Of a stretch of 64,000 bases of DNA, positions 37,057 through 45,867 are shown piece by piece. This DNA comes from Stieleria magnilauensis (GTDB lineage Bacteria; Planctomycetota; Planctomycetia; Pirellulales; Pirellulaceae): assembly GCA_007753675.1 (NCBI GenBank), contig CP036432.1, forward strand, positions 6,236,394 through 6,300,393, in the 5' to 3' direction. The position numbers were made by a program, and so were the translations under genes. Below the pieces are notes generated by a model. That model was not told the DNA's origin and searched no databases. It worked only from the letters and a program-made list of their open reading frames with translations. The first letter of the stretch is position 1. The number at the start of each line of letters is the position of its first letter.

Positions 37057-37605
37057 ATGACCGGAAAGACGCCGTTGAAACATTCGATCTTAATCGTTGA
37101 CGACGAACCCGAAATTCTGTTTTCGATCAAGGGTTTGTTGCGACGTGAGTTCAACCTTTACACCGCCGAAAGCGGAGCGGAAGCGTTGGAAATCCTGCGC
37201 GAGCATCCCATCCACGTCGTGATGACCGACCAACGGATGCCGGAGATGACGGGCGTCGAATTGATCGGCAAGGTGAAATCGGAATACCCCGATGCGATCC
37301 GCATGGTGTTCACCGGCTATGCCGACATCAAAGCGGTGATCGACGCGATCAACAAGGGAGGGCTGTTTCGCTACATCACCAAACCTTGGGACCCCGACGA
37401 ATTGGTGGACGTGCTACGCGAAGCCGCCGCCGAGTATGACCGTTTGGTCGAACGACGACGGCTCTTGGCGGACCTGAAAGAACACCTCGGACAGGGCCAA
37501 GACTATGCCAAGCGACTCGTCGGCCAGACGACCGAAGCCAAGGAGGTGAATCGATACCTCGAAAATGCGACGCAACTTCTGACCCGACTTCAGCAGCAAC
37601 GATGA
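37057..37605 (+). CDS. Single-domain response regulator (REC with helical tail)
   Basis: The 182-residue product carries a CheY-like receiver: LIVDDEPEI, phosphoacceptor Asp58 in VMTDQRMPEMTG, the Thr in MVFTGYAD and Lys in FRYITKPWDPDEL. The FRYITKPW block is characteristic of receivers found in HD-GYP and related regulators, but here no HD-GYP or DNA-binding output follows, only a coiled-coil-prone tail of about 60 residues. ATG 37057 has GGAG six bases upstream; an in-frame TTG at 37042 is less likely. It follows the REC-kinase gene and overlaps the next gene by four bases, so the three are probably one operon. Confidence 0.88.
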   Translation: MTGKTPLKHSILIVDDEPEILFSIKGLLRREFNLYTAESGAEALEILREHPIHVVMTDQRMPEMTGVELIGKVKSEYPDAIRMVFTGYADIKAVIDAINKGGLFRYITKPWDPDELVDVLREAAAEYDRLVERRRLLADLKEHLGQGQDYAKRLVGQTTEAKEVNRYLENATQLLTRLQQQR

Positions 37606-38117
37606 CCGACAAAGAACCTGTCTTGCTGGCCGTGCTGATCGAATCGGTGACGCGACGCTGGTCGGTCGCCGGCATCACGTCCGACGGCCAAGGTGTGCCG
37701 CTGATGTGCACCGAACCCGGTGACTTTGATCCCGTCGTCGGCCAGACGCTCGACGAACAAGCCAGCTACCTCCGCCATCGCCTGTCCGGTGTCTTGCAAC
37801 GCGGCTGTGACCGACTTTGGGGGCGACAGATGAAACCACGTCACATCGTCTTCGTCGCCGACGAATCCCTTCGACGCTCCCACCCGGACCTGACACAACG
37901 CGTCGCCGAGCATTTCGTGGAATGGATGACCAGCCCGCCCGTGGCGTTCTTCGTCACCGACCTGCAACGGTCCGACGACACCCTGACTCTCGATCCCGTC
38001 GCCGGCGACCTGGACCCATCAGACCAAGACAGCCTCGCCACGGCAGTGCCAACGCTGATCCAAACGCTCCAGGATCGAGAGGCGTGGGAATTTGCGGCCA
38101 GCAAGCCGCCGGCCTAG
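37602..38117 (+). CDS. Unrecognised protein coupled to the response regulator
   Basis: A 171-residue product I do not recognise. It is predicted soluble, with no signal peptide or membrane helix. It begins MTDKEPVLLAVLIESVTRRWSV, contains a basic GRQMKPRHIVFVADESLRRSHPDL segment that could be an alpha/beta Rossmann-like element, and ends acidic. The ATG overlaps the regulator's TGA (ATGA), which argues that it is a real gene and part of the signalling operon. It ends 10 bp before the convergent stop of the sialidase-like gene. A role as an output or partner of the regulator is a guess from context only. Confidence 0.7.
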   Translation: MTDKEPVLLAVLIESVTRRWSVAGITSDGQGVPLMCTEPGDFDPVVGQTLDEQASYLRHRLSGVLQRGCDRLWGRQMKPRHIVFVADESLRRSHPDLTQRVAEHFVEWMTSPPVAFFVTDLQRSDDTLTLDPVAGDLDPSDQDSLATAVPTLIQTLQDREAWEFAASKPPA

Positions 38118-38127
38118 CCCAATACCG

Positions 38128-39447
38128 CTAAATTTTCGGCTTGATGAACAACACTTCGCCCCGCTCGATCCAGCCCTTTCTCAGGTCGACGCGGAACCAA
38201 CCCTCGGCGTTTCGACGGTGAAAGCGGACGGCAGACCGTTTGCCGAATTGCTTGAGGTCGTACTGTGCCCAGGTCTTTCCCATGTCGGTTGAAATGATGA
38301 ATCCGGTGTCATACGGCGACGCGGGTGCGTAGTGCGCCGACAGGATCACACCGTCCTGGATGATCATGTTGGCAGATTCGTATTCGGGATTGAACAGCAG
38401 GGTGTGCTTGGACTTGTCCGCCAGGTCGGCCGGGTCGCAGCTAAAAATGCCGCGGTCATGCGGCATCACGCCGTTGCGACCGTTGGCGTCAGACGCCCAG
38501 TAGAGCCGGCCATCGACAAAATTGATGCCGCCGGATTTGTATCGCGAATTGGAATTGACCGACACCAGGACCTTCCAGTCCCAGGAGTCGTTCGCCGAAT
38601 CATAGGTGCCGCGCATCCAATGACATTCATGCACGTCGCCGCGCGCCCCATCCGCCCGATCATGGTCTCCCGTGCAAGCGTAAAACGCATTCTCAGCGGG
38701 ATTATAGGCGACCGAATGAATGTGACGGCACACGATCGGAATCTCGGGATCGCCCAGCAGATCCCCCGCGCCGGCGCCCTTCTTCTGGAACTGTGGACTC
38801 TGCCCAAACGAGAACGCGATCTTGACCGTCTGGCCTCCGTCGGTGGAGTAATAAATGTTGATCGGAACCGCACCGCCGAGCACGTTGCAATAGTTGCCCC
38901 AAACCAGCATCTCCGTGCCATCGACATCCCACGTGTGGACGCCATCGAGCGGATGGAAATACCAACCCGGGTTGTCAGGATCCAGCGGCGTGTGCGGCAG
39001 GTAGTCATTGCCTTTGCGATCTTTGACGATGATCTGCTTGCACGACTTCAGGTTGTCGGTGCTCAAGAACAGTTCCGTCAGCGTGGCGAACAGAAGGTTG
39101 CCATTTTTCAGGATGCAGCTGAACGTGATCTTGTCGGCATCGGGAAACGGCAACCGGTGCGGCCACGTCGCACCATTGTCCTCGGACAGATAAACCGCGC
39201 CGTCATCGAACCCGAACGCTTTGTGGTCGCGTTGCGAATCGATGTAGGGACCTGGCGGCGCGAGTCGATACCAAAAGTGATCGGTGGAACCGACATCGGT
39301 CGTCGCCGCACACAGCCCCCCCGGTGCGGAGCACCAGAAGGCCGCAGCACCGGGCAGCAGGAGACCGCCGGCTGAGGCGGATGCGGTGGCGAGAAACGTT
39401 CGCCGGGACCGGGGTGCGGAGAGAGTGGCTTTCGTTCGAAGTTTCAT
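38128..39447 (-). CDS. Tat-exported BNR/sialidase-like propeller protein
   Basis: The 439-residue product from ATG 39447 carries a twin-arginine signal (SRRTFLATASASAGGLLLPGAAA, split here as SRRTFLATAS near residue 13). The mature part has Asp-box-like turns characteristic of BNR/sialidase propellers: LSEDNGATWP, YSTDGGQTVK and ISTDMGKTWAQ. The sequence between contains repeated WDVDG, HSVAYNPAEN and SGGINFVDGRLYWASD. No sialidase catalytic triad can be assigned. Likely periplasmic or surface glycan-binding or glycosidase-like protein. The in-frame extension to 39507 lacks features and overlaps the dispersed repeat. Confidence 0.8.
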   Translation of the reverse strand: MKLRTKATLSAPRSRRTFLATASASAGGLLLPGAAAFWCSAPGGLCAATTDVGSTDHFWYRLAPPGPYIDSQRDHKAFGFDDGAVYLSEDNGATWPHRLPFPDADKITFSCILKNGNLLFATLTELFLSTDNLKSCKQIIVKDRKGNDYLPHTPLDPDNPGWYFHPLDGVHTWDVDGTEMLVWGNYCNVLGGAVPINIYYSTDGGQTVKIAFSFGQSPQFQKKGAGAGDLLGDPEIPIVCRHIHSVAYNPAENAFYACTGDHDRADGARGDVHECHWMRGTYDSANDSWDWKVLVSVNSNSRYKSGGINFVDGRLYWASDANGRNGVMPHDRGIFSCDPADLADKSKHTLLFNPEYESANMIIQDGVILSAHYAPASPYDTGFIISTDMGKTWAQYDLKQFGKRSAVRFHRRNAEGWFRVDLRKGWIERGEVLFIKPKI

Positions 39448-39818
39448 AGCGATTGGGACGGTTCCGGGTGGCAGACATTGGTGCGAGTGCTCTGTCCAGA
39501 TCTGCATTTAGGGTTGCGCTTGTCGAGCAAAAAAGGGGGCAGTCGAGCGGAAAAGGGGTCAGGTACCAAACACCAAATGGCCCAACGGGTGCTTCGCATT
39601 TTTGGTACCTGACCCCTTTTCCGCGGCACCCTCAATCTAAACGTTGTCGGAGCACTCGAACCACTCTAACAGCCGCCATCGGCCACCGCTACGATTGACC
39701 AGCGGGATCGGCTACCGAGTGTCTGACCTGTGTCGTTGAGCCGCCGACTTTCGCCGCGTAGAATCTGCCACAGATCCATTCCCTTCACCGGTTTACCATC
39801 GCTGGCGAAAAACCAAAC
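39448..39818. other. Intergenic region with a MITE-like element, upstream of efpL
   Basis: About 370 bp between the divergent starts of the Tat-exported propeller gene and efpL. It contains the MITE-like copy B at 39486-39656 and about 160 bp of unique sequence that must hold the efpL promoter. No gene is supported; the reading frames on both strands run through the repeat. Confidence 0.6.
39486..39656. repeat. MITE-like inverted-repeat element, copy B (opposite orientation)
   Basis: Ends AGTGCTCTGTCCAGA and its partner CGGAGCACT match the ends of copy A (13869-14022) on the other strand. The inner arms CGGAAAAGGGGTCAGGTACC and GGTACCTGACCCCTTTTCCG and the core GGGTGCTTCGCATT are shared. This copy is about 17 bp longer because of a CTCGACAAGCG/GCCCCCTTTTTTGCTCGA segment (read on the minus strand) that is shortened in copy A. 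Non-coding. Confidence 0.88.
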
Positions 39819-40382
39819 ATGCTCGCAAAAGATATCAAGACAGGTACGGTCGTCGTTCATGAGGGTGCCCCCGTCCTGATCCGCGGCATCACCGTCCACT
39901 CGCCTTCGGCACGGGGGGCGGCAACGTTGTACAAATTCCGTGCCCGCAATGTCCTGACCCGAAACAAGGTCGACATCACGATGAAAGGCACCGACGTGAT
40001 CGAAGAAGCCGACTTCTCGCGTCGCGAAGTTCAATTGTTGTACTCCGACGCGACGCATCTGTTCGTCATGGACAAGGAAGACTACCAGCAATACGAGTTG
40101 CCGCTGGAGGATGTCGAAGAGGAATTGAAGTACGTCACCGAAGGTTTGGAAGGCATGCGGGCGATGATTTACAACGACGGTTGCGTGGGGCTGGAATTGC
40201 CGGCGGCCGTGGAGTTGACGATCACGCAATGTGACCCCGGTGTCAAAGGCAATTCGGCAACCTCACGGAGCAAACCGGCGACCCTGGAAACCGGGCTGGT
40301 GGTCCAAGTGCCGGAATACATCAAAGAGGGCGAGCGGCTGAAGATCGACACCCGGACCGGGGAATACTTGGCTCGTGCATGA
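39819..40382 (+). CDS. efpL: Elongation factor P-like protein EfpL (YeiP)
   Basis: Ribosome-binding, tRNA-shaped translation factor relieving stalls at proline-rich and some other sequences. The 187-residue product has the three beta-barrel layout of EF-P with the YeiP signature SPSARGAATLYKFR in the loop where EF-P carries its modified Lys; the Arg there marks the unmodified EfpL type. The DKEDYQQYELP and C-terminal RSKPATLETGLVVQVPEYI blocks match E. coli YeiP closely. Length is as expected (187-190). The gene stands alone on its strand, 71 bp before the DUF2126 gene. Giant secreted proteins with proline stretches in this genome could be clients, which is speculation. Confidence 0.95.
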   Translation: MLAKDIKTGTVVVHEGAPVLIRGITVHSPSARGAATLYKFRARNVLTRNKVDITMKGTDVIEEADFSRREVQLLYSDATHLFVMDKEDYQQYELPLEDVEEELKYVTEGLEGMRAMIYNDGCVGLELPAAVELTITQCDPGVKGNSATSRSKPATLETGLVVQVPEYIKEGERLKIDTRTGEYLARA

Positions 40383-40453
40383 TTGCTCGAGTGCAATCGC
40401 TCGGTCCAGACGCGGCACCTTTCATGAACCAGGCTTGACGATGTGGAATCGCA

Positions 40454-42565
40454 ATGGATCCTGACGACGATGTGATGCAAGCCTTGGCGGCGCACGACGA
40501 GCGTGTGGCGCGTTCGGGGCAATCGATCTGGGTCGGTGCCGAACCGACCTACACCGATCGCTTCTCCGAATCTCCCCAGTGGCTGTTCGATGCCCTCGGC
40601 GACGACAAACGGGACCGCGCCCTGAAGATGCTGGCGCGGCTGGGACGCCACGAACACGGCGCCGCCGTCCTGCGTTGTGTCGGTCGCCAATATGGCGGCG
40701 AACCACATCCACGCTGGTCGGTGGGCATCTACGCGCGACGCGACGGAGCACGGCTCTGGTCCGGCCCACCCGACCCCGCACTCGCGGCATCGCCGACATC
40801 AGACACACCAACCAACCCGGCAGCGCTGGCCGCCACGCTGTCCAAAGCCCTCCGCGCGATCGGCTTGAATGCGATGACGGTTCAATCGCCGCTGCGGGAA
40901 CGCGTCGTTTTCCGTACCGATGGCACCCCGCCGCCGAATTGTGCCACCCAGGAACCCTCGCTGGCCAGATCCTCGCTGCACAGCGAGCGTGTGGTGGGCG
41001 CCGAAGTCGAAGACGAATTGGCAGAGTCGGGGAACTATTTGATCGTTTGCTCGGATCAACAGGGTGTTGCAAATCTGGAGCTTCCAAAAATTCCCGACGT
41101 CGAACTGTTCGGCCGGTTGCTCGGTGCCATCTCAACGGCCACGCTGGAAATGGACCTGTCCGCCGTGATGCTCAGCGGACACGCTCCGCCGGTCGACCCG
41201 ACCGTCAGCTGGACGACGATCACGCCCGACCCGGCGGTGATCGAAATCAACATGGCGCCGGTCGCCTGCACCGTCGATCTGCTGCAACATTTACGCGACT
41301 TGGAAAACGCCGCGGAGCAGGAGCGTCTTGCGCCGTTGCGGTTGCAGTACAACGGGGTGGAAAGCGATTCGGGCGGCGGCGGACACATCACGCTGGGCGG
41401 AGCGCGCCCCTCGGTCAGCCCCTTTCTGACCCTCGGACATTTGTTGCCCAGCATCGTTCGCTACTTCAATCGACACCCCTCGCTGTCCTACCTTCACGCC
41501 ACCGACTCGGTCGGCCCGTCCAGCCAGGCGCCTCGGGTAGACGAAAGTCTGCATCACGATCTGTCAGATTTTTCGCTCGCGCTCGAACTCCTCAAGCGAA
41601 CCGACAGCCCGACGCCGGACACGCTCTGGAATAGCCTCGCACCGTTTCTGGCGGATCCCTCCGGGAACAGCCACCGAGCCGAAATCAATATCGAGAAGCT
41701 TTGGAATCCGTTCTTGGGTGGGCGAGGCTGCAACGGGCTGGTCGAATTCCGCGCGTTTCGCATGGCACCGTCTCCCGAGACCACGGCGGCATTGGCGACC
41801 CTGCTGCGAGCCATCGTCACCATGCTCGCCGAAGCCCCGTTTGACGAACCCCTGACCGACTGGGGATCAAAATTACACTCGCGGTTTTCGCTGCCGTATT
41901 ACCTGCATCGCGACCTGAAAGAAGTCCTCGCCGATCTCGACACGGTCGGTTTGGAGCTCGGCGATCCGCTGGTCCAACTGCTGCTCCGCGACCGCGACCT
42001 GGTCCTCGCCGAACGGACGCTCGGATCGGCGCATCTGGAAATCCGCAGGGCGCTGGAGTTTTGGCCGCTGGTCGGCGATGTCGCAACTCAAGAACGCGGC
42101 GGTTCGCGGTTGATCGACTCGAGCACCTCGCGGATCGAAATTCGACTGCGACCGACGGATCCGAACGAACCGCTGGATGACTGGAACGTCACCGTCGGCA
42201 ACTGGTCGATCCCGCTGCAGCGCATCGAGGATGACCAAGGGGAGGTCGCACTGGTCGGCCTGCGCTATCGAAGCTTCGTCCCTCTCCGCGGACTGCACCC
42301 GACCCTCGGCGCCCAGTCACCGCTGACGCTCTGCTTCTCGCACCCCCGCGCCGGTCACTGGCATGTCTCGCTACATGACTGGCACCCCAAAAGCGAACCC
42401 TACGCCGGGCTTCCCGCCGACGTGGATGAAGCCCGTCAGCGGCGCGAACAACGCTGCGTCGTCGAGCCGATCGATGCAAAGACGATCGCCTCGACGGTCT
42501 CGCCACCCGGCGATGCCGTCTGCGATCACGTCGTGGATCTCCGCTGGCAGCAACCCAAGTCGTAG
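40454..42565 (+). CDS. Stand-alone DUF2126 protein (putative amidoligase)
   Basis: The 703-residue product matches the DUF2126 family in several blocks: SIWVGAEPTYTDRF near the start, YGGEPHPRWSVGIYARRDG near residue 80, EINMAPV near 265, SGGGGHITLGGARPSVSPFL near 312, HPSLSYLHATDSVGPSSQAPRVDE near 350, and NPFLGGRGCNGLVEFRAFRM near 415. Many family members are fused to an N-terminal transglutaminase-like domain; that part is absent, since the DUF2126 homology starts almost at Met1. Some databases describe the family as a putative amidoligase. No signal peptide. Immediate upstream neighbour is efpL; the alpha-E, ATP-grasp and transglutaminase genes that commonly accompany DUF2126 are not in this window. 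Confidence 0.85.
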   Translation: MDPDDDVMQALAAHDERVARSGQSIWVGAEPTYTDRFSESPQWLFDALGDDKRDRALKMLARLGRHEHGAAVLRCVGRQYGGEPHPRWSVGIYARRDGARLWSGPPDPALAASPTSDTPTNPAALAATLSKALRAIGLNAMTVQSPLRERVVFRTDGTPPPNCATQEPSLARSSLHSERVVGAEVEDELAESGNYLIVCSDQQGVANLELPKIPDVELFGRLLGAISTATLEMDLSAVMLSGHAPPVDPTVSWTTITPDPAVIEINMAPVACTVDLLQHLRDLENAAEQERLAPLRLQYNGVESDSGGGGHITLGGARPSVSPFLTLGHLLPSIVRYFNRHPSLSYLHATDSVGPSSQAPRVDESLHHDLSDFSLALELLKRTDSPTPDTLWNSLAPFLADPSGNSHRAEINIEKLWNPFLGGRGCNGLVEFRAFRMAPSPETTAALATLLRAIVTMLAEAPFDEPLTDWGSKLHSRFSLPYYLHRDLKEVLADLDTVGLELGDPLVQLLLRDRDLVLAERTLGSAHLEIRRALEFWPLVGDVATQERGGSRLIDSSTSRIEIRLRPTDPNEPLDDWNVTVGNWSIPLQRIEDDQGEVALVGLRYRSFVPLRGLHPTLGAQSPLTLCFSHPRAGHWHVSLHDWHPKSEPYAGLPADVDEARQRREQRCVVEPIDAKTIASTVSPPGDAVCDHVVDLRWQQPKS

Positions 42566-42599
42566 TGATTCCGACCGGTGTTTCAGGCACGGCCGATCA

Positions 42600-43955
42600 T
42601 CAGCGGACGTCAGGCCCTTCGCCTAACCGTCCGGGCGAACCGAGCTTTTGATGCCTGCGGAACACGACCGTCGCGATCAACCCCGTGATGGCGAACGACG
42701 TGACCGCCGCAAACAGGTGTCGATGGCCCATCTCGCCCGGCGATCGATCGAGCAGCCAGCCCATCAGCGGCCCCATGAAGACGTCGGGTGTATAACCGAT
42801 GACCGACACGATTCCGACCGCCGTGCCGGTCCGCCCCATCGGCACGCGACCTTCTTCCATCAGCGCAAAGTACAACCCGCGAAGCGCGAATACGGCGGCA
42901 CTGGTGGTAACCAGCGTGGCAAAGAACAACACCATCGCTCCGGGCGGCAGCAAGCCGGCGGCCAGCGAACCGGTTCCCACAGCAATCGCGGCAAAACACA
43001 CCAGCGTTGATTTCGAAACGCCGAATCGATCGGCAATCAATCCGGCGAGAACAGCTGCCGGCGGCCGCATCCACATCGACACCGTGCCGATTGTTGCCGC
43101 CTGCACTTCATCGAACAACAACACCTCTTTGGCGTACAGCGACACGTCATCGAGTCCCTTGTACGCCACGTACGCACAAACAACGATGATCGCCTGCAAC
43201 CAAACGGCGGGCATTCGCAGCACCGCCCCGATCCCGGCATCGGCGTCGGCGCGACTCGGGGAAGTCGCCTCGAAGGTCCGCGTTTGCTTTCGCGGCAGCG
43301 CAAACCACACCAGCACGGCGGACAAGAAAGTCACCGCGGCAAACAACAGCACCACGTTACCAAATGCGTCAGACCGCTCGGACAGTGTGGCGACTTGCAC
43401 ATCGGCAGGAATCAACGCCGCGTACAGCCAAACCGACACGCTGGCGATCAGGGCGGCGATCAATCCGCGGCCACCGTCCAGAATCCCGAACGCCCGCCCG
43501 GGCAGAGCGTGACTTGGTGATCCGTCTGCTGACAATCCGCCAGCGCCCCACTGACGCGTCGCACGAATCAGCGGCGACCAAAACAGCAAGATCGTGGTCA
43601 GTCCCCAAAATCCATACAGCGACTTCACCACGCTGAGCGAAGGGATCCCGGCCATCAGCAAACCGCCGGCGGATGTTGCCACCAGGGCGATCGCCATCAA
43701 CCTTCTTGCGTCGAACCGATCCGCAATCGGGCCGCCGGGAAAGTAGGCCAACATCGCAACGACGCCATAGATCGAAAAGGCCATGCCCAATTGCAAGTTG
43801 CTGATCCCGAACACATCCAGCAACGTCGGTCGAAAGATCCGCGGTAAGACGAACGGAAGAAAGAACACCGCCTCACCGGCGATGACCAACGCAAGCATCA
43901 TCACGAACTTGCGAAGTGACGTTGCGACCACCGTCTCGTTCGTCGAATCGATCAA
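42600..43955 (-). CDS. Major facilitator superfamily transporter
   Basis: Inner-membrane transporter with about twelve hydrophobic segments across 451 residues, split into two halves by a polar loop (residues about 220-245). The loop between helices 2 and 3 has the MFS-typical GGPIADRFDARR, and helix 8-9 has the second-half counterpart AGLIADRFGVSK. Substrate cannot be read. The TTG at 43955 directly follows the TAG of the DUF427 gene; an alternative start at one of the paired ATGs near 43901 would trim 18 residues and still keep the first helix. The gene ends about 35 bp from the convergent DUF2126 gene. Confidence 0.88.
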   Translation of the reverse strand: MIDSTNETVVATSLRKFVMMLALVIAGEAVFFLPFVLPRIFRPTLLDVFGISNLQLGMAFSIYGVVAMLAYFPGGPIADRFDARRLMAIALVATSAGGLLMAGIPSLSVVKSLYGFWGLTTILLFWSPLIRATRQWGAGGLSADGSPSHALPGRAFGILDGGRGLIAALIASVSVWLYAALIPADVQVATLSERSDAFGNVVLLFAAVTFLSAVLVWFALPRKQTRTFEATSPSRADADAGIGAVLRMPAVWLQAIIVVCAYVAYKGLDDVSLYAKEVLLFDEVQAATIGTVSMWMRPPAAVLAGLIADRFGVSKSTLVCFAAIAVGTGSLAAGLLPPGAMVLFFATLVTTSAAVFALRGLYFALMEEGRVPMGRTGTAVGIVSVIGYTPDVFMGPLMGWLLDRSPGEMGHRHLFAAVTSFAITGLIATVVFRRHQKLGSPGRLGEGPDVR

Positions 43956-44288
43956 CTACTTGGTCTCACATTCGGCCCCATCGGGCGTCTGGTCCGCGCG
44001 GCTGTCTCCGTCAACGACCACGCCTTTCCAAAATGCAAATCGGCCGCGAATGTTCTCCGCCTGAGGCTTCGGATCGGGATAGTACCAAGCCGCATTCTCG
44101 TTGACCTGGCCGTCCACCTCGATGCTGTTGTAACTGGCGACGCCTTTCCATCCGCACGTCGTCTGGTGGTCGCTGGGTCGCAACCGCGCCGCGTCGACGC
44201 TTTCGGCAGGGAAGTAGTGATTCCCTTCGACGACGATCGTGTCGTCGCTTTGGGCAATGATCGATCCGTTCCATTTCGCAGTGGCCAT
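43956..44288 (-). CDS. DUF427 domain protein
   Basis: The 110-residue product matches the DUF427 family: MATAKWNGSIIAQSDDTIVVEGNHYFP (residues 1-27), then TTCGWKGVASYNSIEVDG and AAWYYPDPKPQAENIRGRFAFWKGV. The trailing WKGVASYN and YPDPKPQA blocks are the family's conserved core. A GAGGG Shine-Dalgarno lies 9 bases before ATG 44288. Function is unknown; relatives are small cytoplasmic proteins sometimes linked to nucleotide-sugar or stress genes. It is followed directly by the MFS transporter, so both are probably co-transcribed. Confidence 0.9.
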   Translation of the reverse strand: MATAKWNGSIIAQSDDTIVVEGNHYFPAESVDAARLRPSDHQTTCGWKGVASYNSIEVDGQVNENAAWYYPDPKPQAENIRGRFAFWKGVVVDGDSRADQTPDGAECETK

Positions 44289-44437
44289 TATATTTTTCCC
44301 TCAATCGTTCGATGCGTGTCAGCGATTCGTCGTCGATTGTGCAAGTTGCCCGTCACCCTCGTTTGCGATCAGGTCTCGACGTCCAGACTGTAAACAAGAC
44401 CGAGAAGTGTACCGACGCGTCCAGCGCCGGATCGCGC

Positions 44438-45724
44438 TCAGCCATCCGTCACCGAAGCGCACCCCGCCTCAAGTTCCTTCAGCATCGAGCGCACGGACGT
44501 CTCGAGCCCGAGCGTGATGTCGTGAACCGTGCCTCGTTTGTCCGCCGCATAGGCCGATGCGTGATCTTTCAGGTCGACCGGCTGCCCCACTTTCACGCAG
44601 GCCTTCCTGGGTCCCCAAACCTTTCGCTCTTTGCAGACTTCCATCTCCAACAAGCACAACACGTCAAGAAACCTCTCGAACGTCATCGATTCCCCGACGT
44701 AACCGTCGTGCAACGCGACAAATTGCAACAACTGCCAAAGTTCGTCGTAGTACTTTCGCGCCAATTGTTGACGCTGGACCGCCAACTGCTGCTCGTACTC
44801 CGACCCACTGGGTTCCTCGTGAACGATCCTGTCGACGGCGTTGAACAGAGAGCGAATCCGGTCCAACAGGGTTTGCTTTTCGGTCGCGGTGAGCCCCAAC
44901 TGCTGTTCCAGTTGACAGATCGCGTACAGCTTTAGATTCTCCGCCCGATCACTCAGATCGCTGTCGGGGGCCGGTTGCACACCGTGCGTTTTTTCATTCG
45001 CCGCAACGACCGCTTCGACGATCCGCCTGAGACGCGCGTGCCGAGTCGGCTGCGACGGACCATCCCCGATGGCCAGTTTCGATTCCAACCTCGCGAGCGA
45101 CGCGTCAATTTCGTCGTGCATGTCGCGAAGATAAACGTACTTGATGGCGATCGGAATGCAGTAGAGGCTGGCTTGATCGTCTTCCTTCGTTGCGTCCTCA
45201 TACCCTTTGAACGCCAGTTGAAAAACGCCCTGTTGAAACGGCATGACGACGCTGTTTTGCCAGACCGTCTCGCCTTCGGGAAAGATGACCAGCCAACGCT
45301 TGCCGGCCGCCAAAAGCTTGCGCGTCATGCTGAACGAGGGTCGATCGACCGAGCCGCGGATGATCGAGTACACACCCATCCGCGGCATCAGAAAGCGGTT
45401 GATCCTCGATTGCTGAAACAACTCCATCGCCGCGACGTAGTTGTAACTGTCCCCGAGCAGTTTTGACAAATACATAATGATGTGTGGCTCGAACCCTCCC
45501 GAATGGCTGGGCGTCACCAAACATCGCTCGCCCTTGAGCTGCCGCAATCGTTCCAAATCTTCGTCGCTGATCTCAATCTCGGTGACTCGCAATTTTCGCC
45601 GAATCGAAGACCGGATCCCCATCTGCACCAGCCAGGTGACCAAGCGGTTGCTGTTGGGAGGATAGAAGGTGAACGGCTGCGGTCGTGCGCGTGAATCCGT
45701 CGTCGAAGGGGCTTGCAAATTCAT
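44438..45724 (-). CDS. Glycerol-phosphate acyltransferase-like (LPLAT superfamily) protein with H-x4-E motif
   Basis: The 428-residue product resembles glycerol-3-phosphate and lysophosphatidate acyltransferases. It has the first acyltransferase block as TPSHSGGFEPH, where the usual H-x4-D is H-x4-E, the second as GVYSIIRG, and FPEGETVWQ as the glycerol-phosphate site. A C-terminal half of about 200 residues without clear relatives is added; PlsC proteins are usually 200-260 residues. No strong membrane helix is seen apart from weak hydrophobic stretches. ATG 45724 is used since the frame before it is Arg/Gly-rich. Substrate unknown; membrane lipid or glycolipid acylation is likely. Confidence 0.78.
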   Translation of the reverse strand: MNLQAPSTTDSRARPQPFTFYPPNSNRLVTWLVQMGIRSSIRRKLRVTEIEISDEDLERLRQLKGERCLVTPSHSGGFEPHIIMYLSKLLGDSYNYVAAMELFQQSRINRFLMPRMGVYSIIRGSVDRPSFSMTRKLLAAGKRWLVIFPEGETVWQNSVVMPFQQGVFQLAFKGYEDATKEDDQASLYCIPIAIKYVYLRDMHDEIDASLARLESKLAIGDGPSQPTRHARLRRIVEAVVAANEKTHGVQPAPDSDLSDRAENLKLYAICQLEQQLGLTATEKQTLLDRIRSLFNAVDRIVHEEPSGSEYEQQLAVQRQQLARKYYDELWQLLQFVALHDGYVGESMTFERFLDVLCLLEMEVCKERKVWGPRKACVKVGQPVDLKDHASAYAADKRGTVHDITLGLETSVRSMLKELEAGCASVTDG

Positions 45725-45867
45725 GGCGGGTTTCTCGTCGACACTCAGTGTTCGGAACACGATGTCAGTAAGCTTAGTGCCTGCGACGGCCCGTTGACCA
45801 CCGCCACGCCCCTCCCTCCGGCGCGTTCTTGGCATTTGTGTTCGTCACATGCGTGGCCGATTCGCCG

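Noticed and set aside
38332..39375. A 347-codon open frame on the plus strand
   Set aside because: Antisense to the Tat-exported propeller gene, whose signal and Asp-boxes are clear.
13869..39656. Composite transposon bounded by the two MITE-like elements
   Set aside because: There is no transposase gene within, the elements are short and there is no clear shared target duplication; reported only as a bracketing pair.
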